Part shown: positions 8,431 through 16,905 of the stretch, piece by piece
Position numbering within the stretch: the stretch's first letter is position 1
Layout: the number at the start of each line of letters is the position of its first letter
Made by a program: the position numbers and the translations under genes
Source of the DNA: an uncultured Bacilli bacterium
GTDB lineage: Bacteria; Bacillota_I; Bacilli_A; RF39; UBA660
DNA length: 43,409 bases
Assembly: GCA_947587115.1 (NCBI GenBank)
Contig: CANPXY010000002.1
Location: forward strand, 1 to 43,409
Direction: 5' to 3'
The notes under the pieces: model-generated
What the model saw: only the letters and a program-made list of their open reading frames with translations
What the model was told of the DNA's origin: nothing
Database searches by the model: none

Positions 8431-8457
8431 AAAAAAACCACCAGAGGTGTCTAGTGG
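8431..8457 (-). terminator. Terminator of the thioredoxin-like lipoprotein gene
   Basis: On the minus strand an 8-bp stem (forward 8438-8445 pairing with 8450-8457, one G-U pair, 4-base loop) is followed by seven T residues (forward A-run 8431-8437). It converges with the trmL terminator. Confidence 0.88.
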
Positions 8458-8461
8458 AATT

Positions 8462-8872
8462 TTATTTTATATAGTCTTGTGCTTTCAATTTTTGTTCGAT
8501 CTTATCGTTGGATACTGCTCCGATGATTCGATAAGTTACAGACTCTTCTTCGCCATCGTTAAAGAAGATGACGGTTGGCGTACTGCTGACATTGAGCATG
8601 CTATCAAACGCTTTTCGATCTTCTTCCGTCATATCGGTCAGATTGAGGGCGTACGCTGTAATCTCATGCTCTTTCAAAATCTTTTCAAATCGTGGTGTAA
8701 AGTCTTGACAAGCAGGGCAGCCCGTCTGCATAACCTCTAAAATAAAATGTTCTTTATTTTCTATTTTTTTCGTCAAAGTTTGATAGTTGATCGTCTCTAA
8801 TTTTCCAGATCCACAGCCAGTGAAACAGAGAACTACTAACGCAAGCATTACGACCCATAGTGTCTTTTTCAT
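8462..8872 (-). CDS. Thioredoxin-like lipoprotein
   Basis: A 136-residue protein. I choose the ATG at 8872-8870 rather than longer upstream starts because a typical lipoprotein signal follows it (MKKTLWVVMLALVVL, then FTGC as lipobox) and an AAGGGAAA site lies just upstream. After lipidation at that Cys the mature protein has a thioredoxin fold with an intact CPAC active site (TGCPACQDF), the cis-Pro loop STPTVIFF and a GAVSNDKIE tail like other thioredoxins. It should act on the outer face of the membrane as a thiol-disulfide oxidoreductase. It is transcribed divergently from the operon beginning at 8965, which encodes a secreted protein with about 27 cysteines. A role in its folding is inference. 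Confidence 0.88.
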   Translation of the reverse strand: MKKTLWVVMLALVVLCFTGCGSGKLETINYQTLTKKIENKEHFILEVMQTGCPACQDFTPRFEKILKEHEITAYALNLTDMTEEDRKAFDSMLNVSSTPTVIFFNDGEEESVTYRIIGAVSNDKIEQKLKAQDYIK

Positions 8873-8894
8873 ATTTTCCCTTCTTTCCAAAAAC

Positions 8895-8936
8895 AGTATA
8901 ACATATCTTTCTTTTTTTCGCAAAATAAGTTATACT
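8895..8936. promoter_or_regulatory. Divergent promoter region between lipoprotein gene and Tad/T4SS operon
   Basis: Minus strand: -35 TTGCGA (forward 8918-8923), 17-base spacer, -10 TATACT (forward 8895-8900), driving the lipoprotein gene. Plus strand: -10 TATACT at 8931-8936 with no good -35 at the right distance, so the promoter for the 8965 operon is weak or needs an activator. A GGAGGG ribosome binding site lies at 8953-8958. Confidence 0.6.
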
Positions 8937-8964
8937 ATAAAAAGATAGAATAGGAGGGACTGCC

Positions 8965-10533
8965 ATGGTTTTAAAACGACCTTATGCGTTTTTGATCAAA
9001 CACTTTCAAAAGATCCATGCTTTATTGTTGATCTTGTGCGGATATATTTTCTATAAAAATCAGGCCTTTTCTTCCTTTGTCTCTGATTATATTCTATTGG
9101 GTACTTACGATGAAGCACTGGACAGTGTGCATCACTATGCAAGTATCTTATTCTATATCGTTGTAATAGCGGTGATTTTGATCAGTTTGTTGATCATCTA
9201 TCTTTTACGTTATAAAAAGAAACCTTATCGTTTTTATGTTTTTCTAATTTTAGAATATGTGGCTTTATTGTTGGTATTTCTTTATGGTGCCAATTATTTC
9301 CAAGGATTACAAAATGGAGCAACATCAATTACGACCATCATGGCGATTCGTGATTTGCTTTTCATTTTCTCTTTGCCACAGTACTTGATCTTTATCTTGT
9401 TGATCTTGCGGGTTTTGGGAGTGGATCTTAAAAAGTTTGGATTTCAGGAAGATCGTGCTTTTTTAGGCTTAGAAGAGAAAGATAACGAAGAATTTGAATT
9501 CCAAGTTCAGGTGGATAAAGATCGATATAAAAGAGCGATCAAAAAACAACTTCGTTTTTTAAAATATTTTTATCAGGAGCATCAGACGGTCGTCCGAGTT
9601 ATTGGACTAGTGCTTTTTATAGCAATCTTAGGTTATAGCATTTATTTTGTTCAAGTGAAAAATAAAATCTATCATCTTGGGGAACGTTTCGTCTCTAATG
9701 GATATTCGATCCAAGTAAATGCTGCCTATGTGACCGATAAAGATTTTAAAGGGGATTTCGTCTTAGATTCCTCTTCCAAAAGAAAATTTGTCATTTTGGA
9801 TGTTTCTGTTACCAACGAGTCCGTTTCAAGAACGATGACGATCGATCGTTTTCACCTACAAAATGGCGTTTACAGTACTGTCAATACCCAGAAATATAAC
9901 CAGCGTTTTCAAGATTTAGGGACTCCTTATGAAAAAGCAGAACTTCCATCTGGTTCGACACAGACGTTTTTATTGATCTATCAAGTTCCGTCTTCTTTAG
10001 AGAATGATCATTTTGTACTCACTTATCAAGACATTCAAGGACGCTCTAACTTAAGTTTGAAGAAAGTGAAACTTAAGGTTACGGATTTAGGAGCCATTAC
10101 CCTTGATCAAGAGAAAAAAATGGGGGAAGATTTGACGGTCACTTTCCCTGATCGAAAGAAGAAGATCGTTCGCTTTGTAAAATCTGAATTGGTAGCTAGT
10201 AAACCTTATTATTTTGAACGTTGTCTTGAGCAGGGATGCTCTATTGTAGAAGAGGAATTGACGGCTCCAAGTGGCAATATGTTATTGGTTTTGTCGTTTG
10301 TGAGTGATGATTTTACGACGAGCGAATTGGTTGACTTTTCTAAGAAGTATGGTACAATTAATTATATAGATAATAAGGGCGAAGAAGTAGAGCTTCCGAT
10401 CAATCTTGCGACGAAGCGAAGTTACCAAGGAAATTACTTGTATTTGCTAGTGAAGTCAGACTTGATGGAGCAGCAACAAGTTGATTTAGAGTGGACGGTT
10501 CGTAATCGAAAATTGATCTATCACTTAAAATAG
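8965..10533 (+). CDS. Polytopic membrane protein with C-terminal extracytoplasmic beta domain
   Basis: A 522-residue protein. Hydrophobic segments at about 14-30, 58-82, 92-112 and 128-152 are followed by a charged cytoplasmic stretch (about 155-205), a further helix (about 207-228) and a roughly 290-residue domain predicted outside. The outer domain has an Ig-like, DUF4352-like look: FVILDVSVTNESVSRTMTI, then paired strands and SGSTQTFLLIYQVP. No catalytic motif is seen. It is the first gene of the operon and sits 11 bases before the pilin-like surface protein gene, so it may be a platform or assembly factor for the pilus/secretion machine. That role is inferred from position alone. Confidence 0.75.
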   Translation: MVLKRPYAFLIKHFQKIHALLLILCGYIFYKNQAFSSFVSDYILLGTYDEALDSVHHYASILFYIVVIAVILISLLIIYLLRYKKKPYRFYVFLILEYVALLLVFLYGANYFQGLQNGATSITTIMAIRDLLFIFSLPQYLIFILLILRVLGVDLKKFGFQEDRAFLGLEEKDNEEFEFQVQVDKDRYKRAIKKQLRFLKYFYQEHQTVVRVIGLVLFIAILGYSIYFVQVKNKIYHLGERFVSNGYSIQVNAAYVTDKDFKGDFVLDSSSKRKFVILDVSVTNESVSRTMTIDRFHLQNGVYSTVNTQKYNQRFQDLGTPYEKAELPSGSTQTFLLIYQVPSSLENDHFVLTYQDIQGRSNLSLKKVKLKVTDLGAITLDQEKKMGEDLTVTFPDRKKKIVRFVKSELVASKPYYFERCLEQGCSIVEEELTAPSGNMLLVLSFVSDDFTTSELVDFSKKYGTINYIDNKGEEVELPINLATKRSYQGNYLYLLVKSDLMEQQQVDLEWTVRNRKLIYHLK

Positions 10534-10544
10534 GAGCGATGACG

Positions 10545-12386
10545 ATGAAAGAAAAGAAGAGAAAAAAGTTTATATTGATTTTTGGCATCTTAGTTGTTGT
10601 CGTTCTTTTTGCGTGTCTTCTTTGGTTCTTCTGGTTAGAAAAACTTTATCTTTTCCATAAAGAGGAAGGGCGGCTTTTAGAAGCAGGAGAGAAATATTTC
10701 GATCTCAATTATCGATTGCTTCCAGTACAAGATGGTGAAGTTGCCAGTGTCAGTTTACAAAAGCTCTACGATGAAAAATGGACGACCGCGTTCTATGTAC
10801 CTAAAAAGAATACCTTGTGTGATGCGAAAGATAGTTGGGTAAAAGTGCGTCGTGAAGATGGGAAAAATGTTTACTATACTTATTTAAAATGTGGAAAATT
10901 CGAATCTAGAGTGGATCATGAAGGACCAGTTATTACGCTCAATGGGGATGATGAAATTTATATTGATCGAGGCGATACTTATGAAGAACTTGGTATTTCA
11001 TCTTTAGTCGATCGAGTCGATGGTAAACTTTCAAACAGTGAAGTTCGCATTCAACAAGAGGTCGATACTTCTAAGGTGGGACGTTATACCGTCACTTACA
11101 GCGCCTATGATCATTTGCGAAATAAATCTGAAAAACAGCGAACCGTCGTCGTTTTAGATATGTTAAATACCGTCATGAAATCGAAGATGGGAGATCTTAA
11201 TTATTTTAAAGGCGATCAAAGTGATAATTATGTATTGTTTTCCGGAATGCTCTTTCAGGTAGTGGGGGTCAATCAAGACAACACGACCAAACTGATCAGT
11301 GCTTATACCGTTGGTAATATGAACAATAATAGTTCGGACACGTCTTTTGATCATAGTGATCTAAAGAAATGGCTCAACAATTATTTTTATAATCATCTAA
11401 GTGAACGCAGCAAGGAATATGTGGTTTCCAAGAGCAGTTTTTGTGATGATGTCATTACGAATGAAGATCGCGAGAAAACAACTTGTGACAAACAGACGGA
11501 TCCGATGGCCGTAGGGCTTCTTTCCGTACAAGAATTCAACCTTAGTTTAGGAGATAACGGCGTTGAAAGTTATCTACAATCTCCTTACATGTTCTGGCTT
11601 TCTAATCGCAAAGATCAAGAGGCCGGTTGGGTAAACCGCAGTGATTTCAACATTACGGGAGAGAGCAATTTCTTAAGCTTCACTTCCAATACTCTTTTGG
11701 GTGTTCGTCCTGTTCTCAATGTGAAAGCAGATTTGGGTATTATTGATGGAAGTGGAACAGAGAATGATCCTTATATATTGAACGATTATCAAGAGGCTCG
11801 ATTACAATCAAAATTGAATACACGCTATAGTGGAGAATACTTGATGTATTCTGGCTATCTATGGCGTATCATGGAAGTTACAGCGGATGGAGAAACGAAG
11901 GTCATCATGGATCGCACGTTAACTAGCAACGATGAGGAAATTCAAATTCGTTATGAAAATGCCGATCATAGTGCTATTTACAATCCAAAACAACAAGGAA
12001 ACATCGCCTATCAAATCGTGAATGAACTTAATCGCTATGTCAATACCAATCGCTTTGTCAGTCATGAGATCAAAGTACCGGTCTATGAGAAATGGGCTAC
12101 ATACGAAACTTCCAGAATCGATAAATACAAAGTCAAAATTTCTTCACCGGATGCTTATGAATTATTCACAGCAAAGAATACCAATAATGATTACAGCAGC
12201 TATTGGTTTATGAACTCGACAAAGATGGAAGGTATGAAATATGTGATGGCCCCAGCAGGCAGTCCTTATACGCAGAGTGTTCCAGAAGATTTGAAAGCAG
12301 GAGTTAAGTTGGTTGCGTATTTCGATCGCGATGTCAAAATTACGAGTGGTAAGGGTTTTAGAGATGATCCTTATTATGTAAGGTAG
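10545..12386 (+). CDS. Pilin-like surface protein with DUF5011 Ig domain and two DUF6273-like domains
   Basis: A 613-residue protein. ATG 10545 is preferred to 10539 since AGGAG (10532-10536) is correctly spaced. Domains: a transmembrane helix at about 9-30 continuing into an amphipathic helix; a small pilin-like domain (about 40-120) with the LLP...GEV pattern and a Cys pair C92/C116 around a YYTYLKC strand; a DUF5011-type Ig-like domain (about 128-205, GPVITLNG...GRYTVTYSAYD); then two copies of a DUF6273-like domain (about 225-420 and 425-613) with LKKWLNNYF, GVRPVLNV and GSGTENDPY signatures. This looks like a minor pilin or tip adhesin, with the Ig domain as a spacer and the C-terminal domains as binding heads. 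A shorter paralogue is encoded at 34060. Function is inferred from architecture. Confidence 0.75.
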   Translation: MKEKKRKKFILIFGILVVVVLFACLLWFFWLEKLYLFHKEEGRLLEAGEKYFDLNYRLLPVQDGEVASVSLQKLYDEKWTTAFYVPKKNTLCDAKDSWVKVRREDGKNVYYTYLKCGKFESRVDHEGPVITLNGDDEIYIDRGDTYEELGISSLVDRVDGKLSNSEVRIQQEVDTSKVGRYTVTYSAYDHLRNKSEKQRTVVVLDMLNTVMKSKMGDLNYFKGDQSDNYVLFSGMLFQVVGVNQDNTTKLISAYTVGNMNNNSSDTSFDHSDLKKWLNNYFYNHLSERSKEYVVSKSSFCDDVITNEDREKTTCDKQTDPMAVGLLSVQEFNLSLGDNGVESYLQSPYMFWLSNRKDQEAGWVNRSDFNITGESNFLSFTSNTLLGVRPVLNVKADLGIIDGSGTENDPYILNDYQEARLQSKLNTRYSGEYLMYSGYLWRIMEVTADGETKVIMDRTLTSNDEEIQIRYENADHSAIYNPKQQGNIAYQIVNELNRYVNTNRFVSHEIKVPVYEKWATYETSRIDKYKVKISSPDAYELFTAKNTNNDYSSYWFMNSTKMEGMKYVMAPAGSPYTQSVPEDLKAGVKLVAYFDRDVKITSGKGFRDDPYYVR

Positions 12387-12391
12387 TTCTT

Positions 12392-13132
12392 ATGCGCAAG
12401 GTCTATTATGTGATTTTACTTCTCTTGGGATTGACTTTCGTTGGATGGCTCTTTAAGGATGCTCTATTTCCTTATTACAAAGTGGAAAGTCGAAGTGTCC
12501 AACAGCAAGAGTACAGTGCACCGGTGGTCGGTTGGATTCGCGTACAGGGGACGAACATCGATTATCCGATTGTTGTTGGAAACGATGCAGGCGGATCGCT
12601 TGCAGATTATACTTGGATGCAGTATGATCCATCGGATACGCTTCCCAATCGACTTGCCATCTTTGGACATAACATTCAAAACGTCTCTAGTCATCCTTTG
12701 ATTTCCAATCCAGAACATAGTCGTTTTGAACAGTTGATGGGGTTTGTCTATACTGAATTTGCAAAAAAGAATCAGTACATTCAAGTCTCATTTGGAGAAA
12801 AAGATTATCTTTACCGCATCTATGCGGTAGAGTTTGTCAAGGAAAACGATGCTGGAGCAAGTCTTCCTAAACAGGATTTAAAAGATTATATTCAATCTGC
12901 AAAAGAGCAAAGTTACTATGATTATGATGTCAAAGTGAGTGAAGATGATCCGCTGCTTACTTTGATTACTTGTACGAGGTTTTTTGGACCGACGACAGAA
13001 TATGAATTTAAAGTAGAAGCACGACTTGTACGGCCCCATGAAAAAGTTGTTCAAGGGGCACTCAAGGAAACAGATGCTTATCAAGAAATTAAAAAGATAT
13101 TGAAAGAAGGTGAAAGCGATGCGGAAGTTTAG
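12392..13132 (+). CDS. Class B-like sortase
   Basis: A 246-residue protein with one N-terminal transmembrane helix and an outside sortase domain. The expected order of class B motifs is present: VVGWIRVQGTNIDYPIV, then AIFGHN with catalytic His93, and LLTLITC with nucleophile Cys194. The usual Arg about ten residues after the Cys, just before the FxV strand, is not in place. That position reads YEFKV, and Arg residues are found instead at 196 and 211. Sortases of this type join surface proteins to peptidoglycan or to each other. No clear LPxTG/NPxTN sorting signal with a C-terminal helix is visible in the neighbouring products. The gene overlaps the Cys-rich protein gene by 14 bases, which suggests coupled translation. 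Confidence 0.85.
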   Translation: MRKVYYVILLLLGLTFVGWLFKDALFPYYKVESRSVQQQEYSAPVVGWIRVQGTNIDYPIVVGNDAGGSLADYTWMQYDPSDTLPNRLAIFGHNIQNVSSHPLISNPEHSRFEQLMGFVYTEFAKKNQYIQVSFGEKDYLYRIYAVEFVKENDAGASLPKQDLKDYIQSAKEQSYYDYDVKVSEDDPLLTLITCTRFFGPTTEYEFKVEARLVRPHEKVVQGALKETDAYQEIKKILKEGESDAEV

Positions 13133-15617
13133 TAAGAAACAGGGACTATGGTTCATCGGCGTTTTGGCTCTAGCGGTATTGGTCGTTGGACTTTTTGTAC
13201 AAGCCGAGGATGGACCTACAACGAATGATCTTGAAAACTTTGGTTCTTCGCAGAGCTCTGATTCTTGTTTTACAAGTGATGAGGATCGGAATGCTTATGT
13301 AAATGCAAGTAAAATCACCTACCAAGAGCCAACTTCAGAAAATGGTTGGGTTGCAAAACTTAGTAGTCTTCCAGCCAATGCAAAAGTTACGATCTATCTT
13401 AATGATACTGTTACGAACTACGAAAATACTTCCTCTTCTGATATTTGGGATTTATCGGTTGCTGTCAAAGATATTGTCTTCGATAGTATGATCGATTTGG
13501 AAATAAAAGTTTATCCGAATTATATTGATTTGACGGGTGAATGTGCCAAGGCGGGAAGATCTTATTATACGATGACGGATACAGATGAGCGAGGATCTTA
13601 TACTACGACACTGGATGAAGCTTCGATTCAAAAACAACAGGAACTTGAGAATAAATGGAATTTTATTCCTAGTGCCGGATCTTCTTTCAGTGCGGATGCG
13701 AACGCTGATCCTAATCAAACTCAAAATTTATCTTGTGATTATAATCCAGAAATCGCTACAAATAAAAAGCAAGTGGTAGGAACCAAAACTGAAAAAATTA
13801 ATTCTTATTGTAGTAGAGAATGTAAAGAAACGGTTTCTGTCACTTATGGACCTCCAGTAGTAACGCAAGCTGGTATGGGGGTTGAATATGAAGTTACCGT
13901 AACTTCTAAATTGGAGTGTCAGGCAGTAAAGACGGCTAGTTATCCACAAATTTCAGCACCAAAAGTCTGTGTACCAAGACCAGTTTGTAATGGTGGTCAT
14001 TGGGAAGATAAAAATACTGAAGCCGCTGGTCCGTCCGCACAATTTGATGCTTGTGTATTGTCTTGTGATGGTGGAAATTATTCACAGGAATGTATTGCTT
14101 CTTGTTATCAACAAACTTATCAAGAGGATGATATGGCATCTACAGCGGTACCTTCTTCTTTCTCTACCGTCGTGCCGGTATACAAACAGTATGATTACCG
14201 TGATGGTGTAACGAGAACGGGAGATCCGTTAGGATATTACACAGGAAGTGGCAATAATTTAAAATGGAACAGCAGTCAAAGTGGCTGTGGAACGAGCGAT
14301 GTCCCTTATGGTGAATGTGCAGGATACTATTATTATTCGACTCCAGCACGAACTGCTTGGAGCAATGCTCGATTGCATCAGAAGGTAACAAATGATGTTT
14401 CACGTCGTCATAAATATTATTTCTTTGATACGAATGGTATTTTACGTAGTTATACTTATGACTATAGTGTAGGCGCTGACGTCTATTGTAATGCCAATTG
14501 TCAATGGGTTGGATGTAGTGGAACTCCTGGCAAAGATTATTATCTTACCGAACAACAAGCCAATGAGAAATATCAACAGGATCTAGCCAATGCCGAAGCA
14601 ATCATTCGGGAATGTAGTGAAGAGCCTACGGTTAAAGAAGATACTGCAGTCTATACAGTATCTGTAGAAAATACTCCAGACAACAATCTAACTTTCAGTA
14701 CCAGTTTGGCTAGTAAAGATTATAAAGCCGGAATGGAAGAAGACGTCGATGGAACGAAGATTTATCGCTTTCCGGAAGCTCGCATCGACGATGTTACAGG
14801 GGAAGTAGAATATGGAAAAACTGATAATAAGACCGAATATAAAGCTGGAGGAAATCGGTTCTATACGAGTTTGTTATCAGAAGATACGAATACGCCTTGG
14901 TACAACTTAAAAACAGGGCAAATCGATTTGCCAGAATTTAATGAATTGACAGAATGTAAAGAAGGGCAAGATCGAACTTGTTCGGAAATTGATTACAACA
15001 TCGACGCTAAAATTAAGAATTATGGATATTTAGATTGGGATTTTGATATTGCTTGTTTCTATGCGTTAGAGAACGACGAAGATGATTGTGTTCCTGGCAC
15101 AGAAGGGTGTGATGAGGATCCTGAAAATCCAGGTCCAAACGATGACGATCAACAAGATCCAAAATATCTTCAATTTATCTTCCGTCCAATTTCTTTGAAT
15201 GATGTGTTCCCGGCGAGTTATGAAGCACCTTTGGGACGTGCGCCTCGTTGGAATTGGAGTGCAGGGGCAATCAATACGACCAATCGTAACTATCAGATCG
15301 ATCCAACAGCTCTAACAGAAAAGATCGAAAAAGATAACTATGAAATTTATAATGACGATCAGGAACTCGATTATGAATTCTATATTGATCGTCAGACGAT
15401 CAACTATATTCGTTCTTACAACCAGGAACGAGGAGATTATTTGAATTACGATACGACGAATTGTCGTACGAAAAATGGCATGACGATCTGTCAGAGCGCT
15501 CTTTTAGATACTTTAAGGACGCGAACTAGTTTCGGTGGAAATGCAGTTTTACAACGACGAGGAGTCACGGGATGTAACAATCAACGTGGTGAATCATGCG
15601 ATACATATAGCAAGTAG
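13119..15617 (+). CDS. Large Cys-rich secreted surface protein
   Basis: An 832-residue protein starting at ATG 13119 (AGAAGGTG at 13105-13112 fits this start better than GTG 13110). An N-terminal signal or anchor helix (about residues 10-30) precedes an entirely hydrophilic remainder with about 27 cysteines, many in CxxxC-like clusters (SYCSREC, VCVPRPVC, CVLSCDGG, CNANCQWVGC). An acidic linker, DPENPGPNDDDQQ, lies at about 670-682. There is no C-terminal sorting signal; it ends CDTYSK. The spacing suggests disulfide-stapled repeats typical of a surface or appendage protein. I do not recognise a family. Context (sortase before, TadE-like/CpaB/CpaF after) suggests a structural component or adhesin of the pilus-like machine. 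A divergently encoded thioredoxin-like lipoprotein could assist folding. Confidence 0.75.
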   Translation: MRKFSKKQGLWFIGVLALAVLVVGLFVQAEDGPTTNDLENFGSSQSSDSCFTSDEDRNAYVNASKITYQEPTSENGWVAKLSSLPANAKVTIYLNDTVTNYENTSSSDIWDLSVAVKDIVFDSMIDLEIKVYPNYIDLTGECAKAGRSYYTMTDTDERGSYTTTLDEASIQKQQELENKWNFIPSAGSSFSADANADPNQTQNLSCDYNPEIATNKKQVVGTKTEKINSYCSRECKETVSVTYGPPVVTQAGMGVEYEVTVTSKLECQAVKTASYPQISAPKVCVPRPVCNGGHWEDKNTEAAGPSAQFDACVLSCDGGNYSQECIASCYQQTYQEDDMASTAVPSSFSTVVPVYKQYDYRDGVTRTGDPLGYYTGSGNNLKWNSSQSGCGTSDVPYGECAGYYYYSTPARTAWSNARLHQKVTNDVSRRHKYYFFDTNGILRSYTYDYSVGADVYCNANCQWVGCSGTPGKDYYLTEQQANEKYQQDLANAEAIIRECSEEPTVKEDTAVYTVSVENTPDNNLTFSTSLASKDYKAGMEEDVDGTKIYRFPEARIDDVTGEVEYGKTDNKTEYKAGGNRFYTSLLSEDTNTPWYNLKTGQIDLPEFNELTECKEGQDRTCSEIDYNIDAKIKNYGYLDWDFDIACFYALENDEDDCVPGTEGCDEDPENPGPNDDDQQDPKYLQFIFRPISLNDVFPASYEAPLGRAPRWNWSAGAINTTNRNYQIDPTALTEKIEKDNYEIYNDDQELDYEFYIDRQTINYIRSYNQERGDYLNYDTTNCRTKNGMTICQSALLDTLRTRTSFGGNAVLQRRGVTGCNNQRGESCDTYSK

Positions 15618-15629
15618 AGGAGGTAAGAG

Positions 15630-16097
15630 ATGAGTAAAGGTGTTTTAGCAGCAGGAATTATTTCTTTGGGAATCTTAGCTTTTGCGGTTGTCAATATTAT
15701 TTCTAATTATTTCTCTGGTAATGAACTCGATTATTACTTGTTGAAAGAGACAACCGAAGCAGCGATGACGGATGCGGTCGACATAGGGTTTTATCGATTG
15801 ACCGGACAACTTCGAATGGACAAAGAAAAATTTGCTGAAAGTTTTGTACGAAGATTTTCTCAATCTGTGAATCAAGATCGTAATTATCGTATTCGCATGT
15901 ACGACATCAATGAAACTCCACCCAAAGTCAGCGTGCAGGTCGATTCGACTACCAGCGTCACCTTTAACAGTGAAAGCTTGGGTATTCGCAATCAAATCGA
16001 TGCTATTTTGGAAACAAAGTATGACGAAAATCGTCTGATTGAAGAATTAATGAAAGAAGGGAAGTTAGATTATGAGCAACTTAATAGTAGGAATTAA
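15630..16097 (+). CDS. TadE-like pseudopilin / DUF5411-like membrane protein
   Basis: A 155-residue protein with a hydrophobic N-terminal helix (about residues 5-27) and a mainly helical then beta-rich outer part: YYLLKETTEAAMTDAVDIGFYR, then VSVQVDSTTSVTF. It resembles the DUF5411 family and, in overall plan, TadE minor pilins, with an N-terminal helix continuing into a long alpha-helix followed by beta strands. An AGGAGG site (15616-15621) precedes the start. Its last 26 bases overlap the cpaB-like gene. A minor pilin or assembly role in the Tad apparatus is inferred from this position. Confidence 0.7.
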   Translation: MSKGVLAAGIISLGILAFAVVNIISNYFSGNELDYYLLKETTEAAMTDAVDIGFYRLTGQLRMDKEKFAESFVRRFSQSVNQDRNYRIRMYDINETPPKVSVQVDSTTSVTFNSESLGIRNQIDAILETKYDENRLIEELMKEGKLDYEQLNSRN

Positions 16098-16878
16098 GAA
16101 ATTTTTGACCAATAAGAATACTGTTACAGTGGTCGGTGTACTAGCAGCTGTCGTCGTCTTGTATATTGGTTATAACTGGCGTATTAAAACAACTTTGCAA
16201 ACGAGAGTAGTGCCTTATGCCAAAGAGACGATTACCGCAGGGGAGCAGATTACTCCCGATATGATTGGAACAATGGAAGTGGTGCCAGCACTTCTACAAG
16301 GAGATGTGATCTTAGATGCTGCCAGCATCGTCGATAAATATGTAAGTTCCGATGGAGTAATTCCTAAAGGCAGTCTATTCTATAGTCGCTGTGTCGTAGA
16401 AAAGGAGCAACTTGCTAGTTCCTTTATCATGGATTATCCAGAAGGATACGTACTCTATAACTTTGCGATCAATACAGAGCTTTCATATGGAAATTCGATG
16501 TATCCAGGAAACTACATCGACATCTATTTAAAAGCTATCAATCGAATCGATGATGGTAGCAATGAGCCAGATAAGATCATGGTTGGAAAACTCTTGGAGA
16601 ACGTTAAGATTTTAGCAGTCCTCGATAGCAACGGGGATCCAGTATTTGCAAACTTGGAAGAAAAGAGATCTCCTGCTTTGATGATCTTTGCGGTTCCAGA
16701 AGAGTACCATATTTTGCTTCGTAAAGCGAGTTATTTACGTGCCTATGAGACGACACTTATTCCAGTACCGACTGCGGAAAGCATGAAGGAAGAACCAGGA
16801 GAAGTTGCCCTCAGCAGTACGGACTTGAAAGATTTCATCAATCGTGTTACCGTTTGGACGGAAGAAAACACGCAATAA
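16072..16878 (+). CDS. cpaB: CpaB/RcpC-like SAF-domain pilus assembly protein
   Basis: A 268-residue protein with one N-terminal transmembrane helix (about 18-38) followed by a SAF domain (about 45-115): VVPYAKETITAGEQITPDMI, then IPKGSLFYSRCV, the typical antifreeze/flagellar-chaperone-like signature of CpaB. The C-terminal part matches RcpC/CpaB (GNYIDIYLKA, LLENVKILAV, PALMIFAVPEEYHILL). CpaB proteins sit on the outside of the membrane and support Tad pilus assembly; in Gram-negatives they contact the secretin and may bind peptidoglycan. No secretin is needed in a monoderm and none is seen. The ATPase gene follows after 27 bases. Confidence 0.88.
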   Translation: MSNLIVGIKKFLTNKNTVTVVGVLAAVVVLYIGYNWRIKTTLQTRVVPYAKETITAGEQITPDMIGTMEVVPALLQGDVILDAASIVDKYVSSDGVIPKGSLFYSRCVVEKEQLASSFIMDYPEGYVLYNFAINTELSYGNSMYPGNYIDIYLKAINRIDDGSNEPDKIMVGKLLENVKILAVLDSNGDPVFANLEEKRSPALMIFAVPEEYHILLRKASYLRAYETTLIPVPTAESMKEEPGEVALSSTDLKDFINRVTVWTEENTQ

Positions 16879-16905
16879 GTAAACAGAAAGGAGAAAAGGG
16901 GTTAA

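Noticed and set aside
8417..8740. Plus-strand ORF opposite the thioredoxin-like lipoprotein
   Set aside because: It runs through both terminator hairpins and is antisense to a gene with CPAC, a lipobox and its own promoter.
13110..13156. Longer start (GTG 13110) for the Cys-rich protein
   Set aside because: It overlaps the best ribosome binding site, AGAAGGTG, which is correctly spaced for ATG 13119.
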